Assembly: GCA_003661385.1 (NCBI GenBank)
Contig: QMWA01000071.1
Span: 1 to 8,157, forward strand
Direction: 5' to 3'
From: Thermoproteota archaeon
GTDB taxonomy: Archaea > Korarchaeota > Korarchaeia > B14-G2
Length of the DNA: 8,157 nucleotides
Part shown: positions 1 to 4,473 of the stretch, in pieces
Numbering within the stretch: position 1 is the first letter of the stretch
How the letters are laid out: each line of letters begins with the position of its first letter
Program-made: the position numbers and the translations under genes
The notes under the pieces: model-generated
Database searches by the model: none
The model's input: the letters and a program-made list of their open reading frames with translations, nothing else
Told to the model about the DNA's origin: nothing

Positions 1-69
1 CAGCCTGCTGAGCCTGAGATAAGCTTAAGCTCGCTGGAGTCTTGTACTCCCACCTGCTCCACGGCATCC

Positions 70-103
70 GACCTGCTGCCGGGTCATCGCAATCCAGCAG
101 GTC
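70..103 (-). repeat. 9-bp perfect inverted repeat near the left edge
   Basis: GACCTGCTG and CAGCAGGTC form a perfect 9-bp stem with a 16-base loop. It begins about eight bases after the start site expected from the promoter at 131-145, so it would lie in the first part of that transcript. A second small stem (36-40 with 46-50) follows. Confidence 0.5.
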
Positions 104-130
104 TTCACCACAGGTTAAGCCGTCACACCG

Positions 131-145
131 TACTTATAAGCTTTT
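131..145 (-). promoter_or_regulatory. BRE/TATA promoter element firing leftward
   Basis: The minus strand reads GAAAAGCTTATAAGTA. The palindromic CTTATAAG (133-140) is a near-ideal archaeal TATA box, and the A-rich GAAAAG just upstream fits a TFB recognition element in the minus direction. The start site would be near 111, feeding the left edge of the window. Because the box itself is palindromic, plus-strand use is possible but has no target gene here. Confidence 0.6.
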
Positions 146-184
146 CGTATGGGTGCCGTACGCATAGAGAGGGCTCCATGCTGC

Positions 185-192
185 AAAATATT
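185..192 (-). terminator. T-rich stretch after the membrane protein gene
   Basis: AATATTTT on the minus strand starts seven bases past the stop. Archaeal polymerase can stop at short T-rich tracts without a hairpin. The tract is short, so the call is tentative. Confidence 0.25.
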
Positions 193-198
193 GGGTTG

Positions 199-1176
199 TC
201 ACGCTGGCTGGTAGCTTACCAGCAGCATCACGGTCTTTCCGCTAGGTGACTCCACCACAACCTTGATTGGAATAGGCACATCTCTCGAGATCCAGTATCT
301 TGAAGTCACGCCCTCGCTTCTGCACTCGTAGACCTCACATGTGAACGTGCCAGCTGGAACCTTCACCGTCTCATGTCCTATGAACACGAGCTCTGCTCCA
401 GGACGCTTCTCAGCAGCAGCGAATATGGTGCTGTTGCTGAACTGGTAGCATGGCATCTCCATTTCCATCTGCCCAGCCTTAACATACATCTTCACACACT
501 CCAACGTCGCTTTGCTCACGTACATTATGAGCGTAGTCTCCCTCCCATACATCTCGCTTACTATGGTTATAGCCCAGCAGTCTCTCCCGTCAACAACCTT
601 AGACTCAACCTTGTAGCGCTGCGTGATCTCCATGCGTTCTCCCTGAGCTGTCGTGATGATCAGCTTGTAGCTGAACGACTTCACGTTAGCAAGCCCGAAC
701 AGCTGCTCGAAGCCTATGCTCGGGGTGGCCTCAGCTGTCGGCGTTGGAGACCTAGGCGTCGCTATCGGGCTCTGTGCTGTCGGCGTTGGAGGCTTAGGTG
801 TCCTCCTTGGTCTAGGAGATCTGGTAGGTGGAGGAGACGACTTAGGAGGCCTAGGAGGCCTAGGAGAAGGCCTAGGAGGCTTAGGCTTGGTCGGCGTAAC
901 CGTGTGTGTTGGAGCAGGTGTTGGAGCAGGCTTTCCACCTCTCCTCAAGTATAGTAGCCCACCTATAGCAACTATGGCGATGAGGACTACAGCAAGTGCT
1001 ACTGGAAGCCAGGGCCTGCGGGGTGCAGAGGGAGGTGAAGGAGGTGGTGGCGGTGCAGCCTGCAGCTGCTTCAGGTACTTCTGCTTAAGTTCCCTATATG
1101 TCGCCTCACTTATCCTCCCCTCAGCCAGAGCTTCATCAAGCTTCCTAAGCTTCTCCTCGATGCTGCTCTCAGGCAA
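199..1176 (-). CDS. Single-span membrane protein: SHOCT-like N-terminus, Pro-rich stalk, C-terminal domain
   Basis: The protein has 325 residues with a TTG start. Residues 5-38 form two short amphipathic helices split by 'AEGRISEATY', closely like the SHOCT motif usually found at protein C-termini. A short Pro-rich linker and Arg-Arg-Pro precede one membrane helix (about 57-76), followed by Arg-Arg-Gly-Gly-Lys. Residues 81-150 are a Pro/Thr/Ser/Arg-rich stalk. Residues 153-325 form a beta-rich domain with five cysteines (200, 227, 243, 280, 285), a sequon at Asn248 and 'VPAGTFTC ... RYWISRDVPIPIKV', which recalls lipoprotein-like DUF3108 or LolA-type half-barrels. The most likely topology is N-terminus in the cytoplasm and C-terminal domain outside; flanking charges are similar on both sides, so this is not certain. 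I do not recognise a named family or function. It appears to be a separate transcription unit. Confidence 0.75.
   Translation of the reverse strand: MPESSIEEKLRKLDEALAEGRISEATYRELKQKYLKQLQAAPPPPPSPPSAPRRPWLPVALAVVLIAIVAIGGLLYLRRGGKPAPTPAPTHTVTPTKPKPPRPSPRPPRPPKSSPPPTRSPRPRRTPKPPTPTAQSPIATPRSPTPTAEATPSIGFEQLFGLANVKSFSYKLIITTAQGERMEITQRYKVESKVVDGRDCWAITIVSEMYGRETTLIMYVSKATLECVKMYVKAGQMEMEMPCYQFSNSTIFAAAEKRPGAELVFIGHETVKVPAGTFTCEVYECRSEGVTSRYWISRDVPIPIKVVVESPSGKTVMLLVSYQPA
734..802 (-). repeat. Two 27-base direct repeats, 42 bases apart, in the stalk coding region
   Basis: Positions 734-760 and 776-802 match with three differences and share an identical 16-base core. The 42-base step keeps the frame and gives the repeated Pro-Thr-Pro-Thr-Ala peptide of the stalk (residues 125-148). 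This points to growth of the stalk by in-frame duplication. Confidence 0.6.
842..887 (-). repeat. Short tandem CTAGGAGGC units in the stalk coding region
   Basis: The 9-base unit CTAGGAGGC occurs three times, with edge copies starting TTAGGAGGC and TTAGG and one copy interrupted by three bases. It encodes the Lys/Arg-Pro-Pro-rich part of the stalk. Such units are prone to slippage in steps that preserve the frame. Confidence 0.55.
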
Positions 1177-1180
1177 GATA

Positions 1181-1187
1181 CTCCCCC
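1181..1187 (-). promoter_or_regulatory. Ribosome-binding site deciding a TTG start
   Basis: GGGGGAG on the minus strand ends four bases before the TTG at 1176. No ATG, GTG or TTG occurs in frame between this codon and an upstream in-frame TAG, so TTG is the first possible start. Confidence 0.55.
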
Positions 1188-1207
1188 ATAATGCTTGTGC
1201 AAGCCCT

Positions 1208-1217
1208 GTAAATAAGG
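1208..1217 (-). promoter_or_regulatory. TATA-like box of the SHOCT-like membrane protein gene
   Basis: CCTTATTTAC on the minus strand lies about 32 bases upstream of the TTG start. The usual archaeal spacing would start the transcript near 1186, giving a leader of about ten bases that is just long enough to hold the ribosome-binding site at 1181-1187. Confidence 0.45.
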
Positions 1218-1249
1218 GTTGTGGAGCCCCAGTCTATCCATCCGCAGCA

Positions 1250-1294
1250 CAGGAGGGAGGCTGCAGCTAGCTGGATGGGAGCCTCTCCTCCCTG
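1250..1294 (-). terminator. Imperfect hairpin downstream of the helicase gene, possible terminator
   Basis: The arms at 1250-1262 and 1280-1294 form 13 pairs with two single-base bulges, begin 32 bases past the helicase stop and are very GC-rich. The 17-base loop carries the perfect palindrome CAGCTAGCTG (1264-1273). No T run follows directly, so termination is inferred only from position. Confidence 0.4.
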
Positions 1295-1325
1295 CCTGCT
1301 CGCCCATAGGCTGAGCTGAACTTCC

Positions 1326-4300
1326 TCAGGGTGCTTTGAGCTTCATGAGCTCCCTGATGGCTGTGTAGAGGGTGTATATCAGCTTAGAGCTCTCTGCGGT
1401 GTAGGCTGAGGCCTTCTCCCTGAGGCGCCTGGTGTAGTGAGGCCACTTCTCCCACCCCCTCTCCTCTAGGATCTGGGATGCTCTAGTGAGCTCGCTCCAA
1501 ACCTCCTTCAGTGGCACTTCTCTGCTCCACCCTAGGGCGCTCAGGAGCTCTTCAAGTGGCGCAGCTGGCACACCTAGCACCGACTTAGCTAGGGAGGAGA
1601 GGTCAGCTACCTTCTCATCTCTCACCAGCCCCTCTATGACGTAGGCTGCTGACCTGAGCTCTAGGCCTTTTAAGCCTTCTAGTAGCTGGCTGGTGCTGTA
1701 GGCTACTATGGTGAAGCCCTGGTTGACCAGCCGCTCAAGCTTCTGCCCTGCTTCACCCCAGCCTGCTACCTCAAGCAGCTCCTTCACTATGAAGTCTACC
1801 AGAGCCTCTTCGCCGTCGTAGACTGCTAGGAAGCCTATCCTAGCTGCCCCGAACTCGAATGACAGCAGGTCCACTGCAGCTAGCCTGAGAGCTCTAGATG
1901 GCTTCGGTATAGCCAGCTCGCGTCCAGCCAGCTTGACCCTAATCCTCTGAGCTGCCAGCATGTAGTCCACTGCCCTCCTAGCATACCTCTTAGCTAGATC
2001 CCACCTAGCACCACTTGACACCAGCTGGTAGTGAGCTTGGTCATCAACCTGCTTCAGCAGCACCTCGACAATGGGGTTTGGCTCAAGCTCCTCAGCAAGC
2101 CTGCTGGCCTCAAGCCAGTCTAGGGACTCGAGGAGGCCTGCTGAGCTAGGCTCATGGACCCCCATGACCTTCCTGTCACCCACGTTATGCACCTCATACT
2201 TGAAGAGCTCAAGTGGGAGGTTGAGCTTCAGCCTCAAAGCTATCATGAGAAATGCTAGCCCAACTCTAAGCCACTCAAGGTCTTCACTTGGCTCAAGCTC
2301 GTAGACAGCTCCATAGGTGAAGTCCCTGTACGCTCCTGCAGTCAAGGCTGTCACTGGGATGCTCTTAGACTCCCTGATGAAGTACGTCCTGCCCTCAGCC
2401 TCGATTGCCCTGTACTCTGGGGCTAGAAGCCTCCAGTAAACCCTGTTAGGGACCTTAAGGTACCTGCCGAAGCCGCGAGCTGGAGGCTCAACCACGCATA
2501 TGACCTCTGAGAACAGCCTCCCACCATAGTAGTCTCCAAGGAAGTCTGGGCTCTCACCCCACTCAGCCTTAGCCTTCTCATACTCCTCAAGCGCCTGAGC
2601 GAATGCATCTACTTCCCTGAGCCTCCTATAGCTGAGCTTAGCCTCCTCCACCCCAGTGACAACCCTGCCCTTCCTCCTGTACCCGACTACTATAGCGTCC
2701 TCAGAGTAGTCTAAGCACCCCATCTGAAACCTCTCAACCATGTCACAGTACCCTATGTCCTCTAGGTAGGCTCCTGAGTCTAGCATGAGCCTCTTCAGCC
2801 CATATGGAGGCCCATACTCGTAGAAGCTCATGTTCCTCCAGGCTCTCCTCCCAGCTTCAGTGAGCTTACCTCCCTCAGCCAGCTTAAGCTCCTCGAGGAG
2901 CTCAAGCTCCTCTCTCGTGAGCATGCCACGCAGGTGCCTTGACATGAGCTTGTAGAGCCCCTCGAAGAGCGTGGAGTACTTGTTCCCTGGGTTGAGGACA
3001 GCAGCCTCAAGGCTTAAGCTAGTCCACTCCCTGAGAGCACCAGCTCCACGGGAGAGCAGCTCCCTATCCCATGGCGTGTAGGGGAGGATCACAGTCTCGG
3101 TGTAGGGGAGCTCAGGCCTCCTACCCTTACGCCCCTCACGCTGCCTGAACTCCCTGACAGACTCAGGGAGCCCAAGGTGCACAACCCTGATGACAAGCCC
3201 TATGTCAATCCCCTGAGCAAGCGTCCTAGGGCTCACCACAACCTTAACCCTCCCCTCTCTAGCAGCCTTCTCTATCTCAGCTCTCTCAGCCTTAGAGACA
3301 AGGTGGTGGTGTGCCTTGACCAAGCCAGCTAGCTCAGGCCACCTGCTCCTAACCCTCCTACAGACCTCCTCAGCTCCCCTGATGCTCCTGGTGAACACCA
3401 GGGTAACGCCCTCGTCCCTGGCATAGGATGCCACCACCTCGCTGTAGTCCACGGCAGGAGCAGGAAGCTCGCAGCCAGCTGCCTTCAAGGCAAGGTAAAC
3501 CCTGTAGGCGTTCTCCTTGAACCTCCCGTAGTCCTCTAAGGCCTCTCTTATGTCAGTGGGAGCCCTGCCTGCATGCTTTCTAGCTTCAAGCCAGAGAGCC
3601 TTGAGGTCCTTTCCCAGGACAACATATGTCCTGTTCTCGACGCTGAATGGCTTGCCCTCAACAACCCTGGTCTCTAAGCCGTTAATGTCGCTGAGTGCTC
3701 TAGCAGCCTCCCTTGGGTTCCCTAGGGTGGCTGTGAGCAAGGCGACCTGGAACTTCAAGCCCCAGAGCTTCATCAGCCTCAGCATGGAGAGCATGAGGGA
3801 GGCCTCCCTAGGCCCATAGAAGTCGAACTCGTCGACCACGATGAGCCCAGCCTTCTGGCAGAAGCCGTAGAGCAGCTTGCTGCCTCCTGAAGCCCACCTC
3901 TTCAGCTCAGCCATCAGGAAAGCAGGGTTGGTGGCTATGATGTCCATGGTAGCAAGGTAGCTGCCTAGGCCACGGCCATGCCTCCTCGCAAGCTCCCTCC
4001 TCCTAACAGAGTCCAGTGCCTCAACCCTAAGCCCGAGAGCCATGGAGTAGCTCCTAAGCCTCTCAACCTGGTCGTTAGCCAAGGCTAAGGTAGGGTAGAT
4101 GGCTAAAGCCCTAACCTTGTTCAGATAGCAGTAAAGGAACCAGGCTTCAGTCTTACCGCTGCCAGACCCAGAGACCAGAACCAGGTTCCCCCCGCTCTCA
4201 AGAGCCTCAAGAGCCTCAGCCTGATGCCTATATAGCTTAGCTCCAGCGATAGCCCTCCCCCGCTCACACCCAGCTAGCTTAGGAGCTAAGTCCAGGAACC

Positions 4301-4406
4301 TCACATCAGAGAGCTCAGGCCTACACCCAGGCGAGCTGAACGAGTAAAACTCGTAGCCAAGCCTCCTGAGCACTCTACTGGAGTCCAGGACCCTCAGAGA
4401 AGGCAC
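1326..4406 (-). CDS. Large superfamily 2 DExD-type helicase, YprA/Hrq1/Lhr-like, with long C-terminal region
   Basis: The protein has 1026 residues. The start is GTG, three codons after an in-frame TAG. A full SF2 motif set is visible: YRHQ (59-62), Walker A SGSGSGKTE (79-87), PTLALANDQ (105-113), TNP (159-161), DEFD (192-195), TAT (225-227), LVFTRS (336-341), SPRTLAQGIDIG (392-403) and QREGRKGR (422-429). The second RecA-like domain, with its 'HHHLVSKAERAEIEKAAREG' stretch, is like that of YprA (MrfA) and Hrq1, which are ATP-driven 3'-5' DNA helicases in repair. Here DEFD replaces the commoner DEAH/DEVH motif. Residues 690-765 vaguely recall the DUF1998 region of that group, without a clear four-Cys cluster. 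Residues 838-960 may be a degenerate nuclease-like fold. It is cytoplasmic and probably acts on DNA; the partner and pathway are unknown. It is encoded 67 bases after a secreted peptidase, which gives no clear functional clue. Confidence 0.85.
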   Translation of the reverse strand: MPSLRVLDSSRVLRRLGYEFYSFSSPGCRPELSDVRFLDLAPKLAGCERGRAIAGAKLYRHQAEALEALESGGNLVLVSGSGSGKTEAWFLYCYLNKVRALAIYPTLALANDQVERLRSYSMALGLRVEALDSVRRRELARRHGRGLGSYLATMDIIATNPAFLMAELKRWASGGSKLLYGFCQKAGLIVVDEFDFYGPREASLMLSMLRLMKLWGLKFQVALLTATLGNPREAARALSDINGLETRVVEGKPFSVENRTYVVLGKDLKALWLEARKHAGRAPTDIREALEDYGRFKENAYRVYLALKAAGCELPAPAVDYSEVVASYARDEGVTLVFTRSIRGAEEVCRRVRSRWPELAGLVKAHHHLVSKAERAEIEKAAREGRVKVVVSPRTLAQGIDIGLVIRVVHLGLPESVREFRQREGRKGRRPELPYTETVILPYTPWDRELLSRGAGALREWTSLSLEAAVLNPGNKYSTLFEGLYKLMSRHLRGMLTREELELLEELKLAEGGKLTEAGRRAWRNMSFYEYGPPYGLKRLMLDSGAYLEDIGYCDMVERFQMGCLDYSEDAIVVGYRRKGRVVTGVEEAKLSYRRLREVDAFAQALEEYEKAKAEWGESPDFLGDYYGGRLFSEVICVVEPPARGFGRYLKVPNRVYWRLLAPEYRAIEAEGRTYFIRESKSIPVTALTAGAYRDFTYGAVYELEPSEDLEWLRVGLAFLMIALRLKLNLPLELFKYEVHNVGDRKVMGVHEPSSAGLLESLDWLEASRLAEELEPNPIVEVLLKQVDDQAHYQLVSSGARWDLAKRYARRAVDYMLAAQRIRVKLAGRELAIPKPSRALRLAAVDLLSFEFGAARIGFLAVYDGEEALVDFIVKELLEVAGWGEAGQKLERLVNQGFTIVAYSTSQLLEGLKGLELRSAAYVIEGLVRDEKVADLSSLAKSVLGVPAAPLEELLSALGWSREVPLKEVWSELTRASQILEERGWEKWPHYTRRLREKASAYTAESSKLIYTLYTAIRELMKLKAP

Positions 4407-4425
4407 CTCAGGCTAGCAGCCTAAG
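4407..4425 (-). promoter_or_regulatory. Hairpin abutting the helicase start codon
   Basis: On the minus strand CTTAGGCT pairs with AGCCTGAG across a three-base loop (seven Watson-Crick pairs and one G-T), and the GTG start follows at once. The GAG that would serve as the ribosome-binding sequence is the 3' end of the stem, so folding would hide it. Confidence 0.45.
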
Positions 4426-4473
4426 GCCAGCTGAAGCCAGCCAAAAAGCTTAGGGTCTCAACCCAGCTACCAG
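4407..4473. other. Short gap between the permuted peptidase and helicase genes
   Basis: These 67 bases hold a run of five T on the minus strand (4443-4447, inside AGCTTTTTGG), which could be a weak terminator for the peptidase gene or a weak TATA-like element for the helicase. The hairpin at 4407-4425 follows. Read-through from the peptidase gene seems likely but is not shown. Confidence 0.4.

Larger units (their letters stand above)
1..198. other. Left-edge region: promoter and leader, or RNA gene, running off the window
   Basis: No complete gene is seen. The minus strand has a strong promoter element and two stem-loops. An ATG at 67 opens a frame to the edge (22 codons), which could begin the next gene, but its composition gives no support. 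The region is best read as the start of a leftward transcript whose product lies outside. Confidence 0.4.

Noticed and set aside
25-111. A 28-codon minus-strand frame starting with GTG at the predicted transcription start
   Set aside because: It is too short and has no recognisable features. It fits leaderless initiation by position only, and the two stem-loops give a better reason for the sequence.
1-198. tRNA or other known RNA gene at the left edge
   Set aside because: No T-loop consensus, cloverleaf or recognisable SRP or RNase P signature was found in the stem-loops.
645-676. C/D-box-like pair (GTGATGA, then CTGA) on the plus strand
   Set aside because: It lies antisense inside a coding region, lacks a second C'/D box pair and has no promoter. 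Such short motifs arise by chance.
373-1270. Two plus-strand open frames opposite the membrane protein gene
   Set aside because: They give low-complexity Arg-rich or Gly/Leu-rich translations, the expected shadows of a Pro-rich stalk on the opposite strand.
1326-4406. Helicase considered as a Cas3 protein because of the DEFD motif
   Set aside because: Motif VI (QREGRKGR) and the motif V context fit the YprA/Hrq1/Lhr-like group, there is no HD nuclease domain, and no cas genes or CRISPR repeats are nearby.
4443-4447. T5 run after the peptidase gene as a clear terminator
   Set aside because: It is short, has no hairpin before it on the minus strand and could equally be part of a TATA-like element, so it is only mentioned in the gap description.
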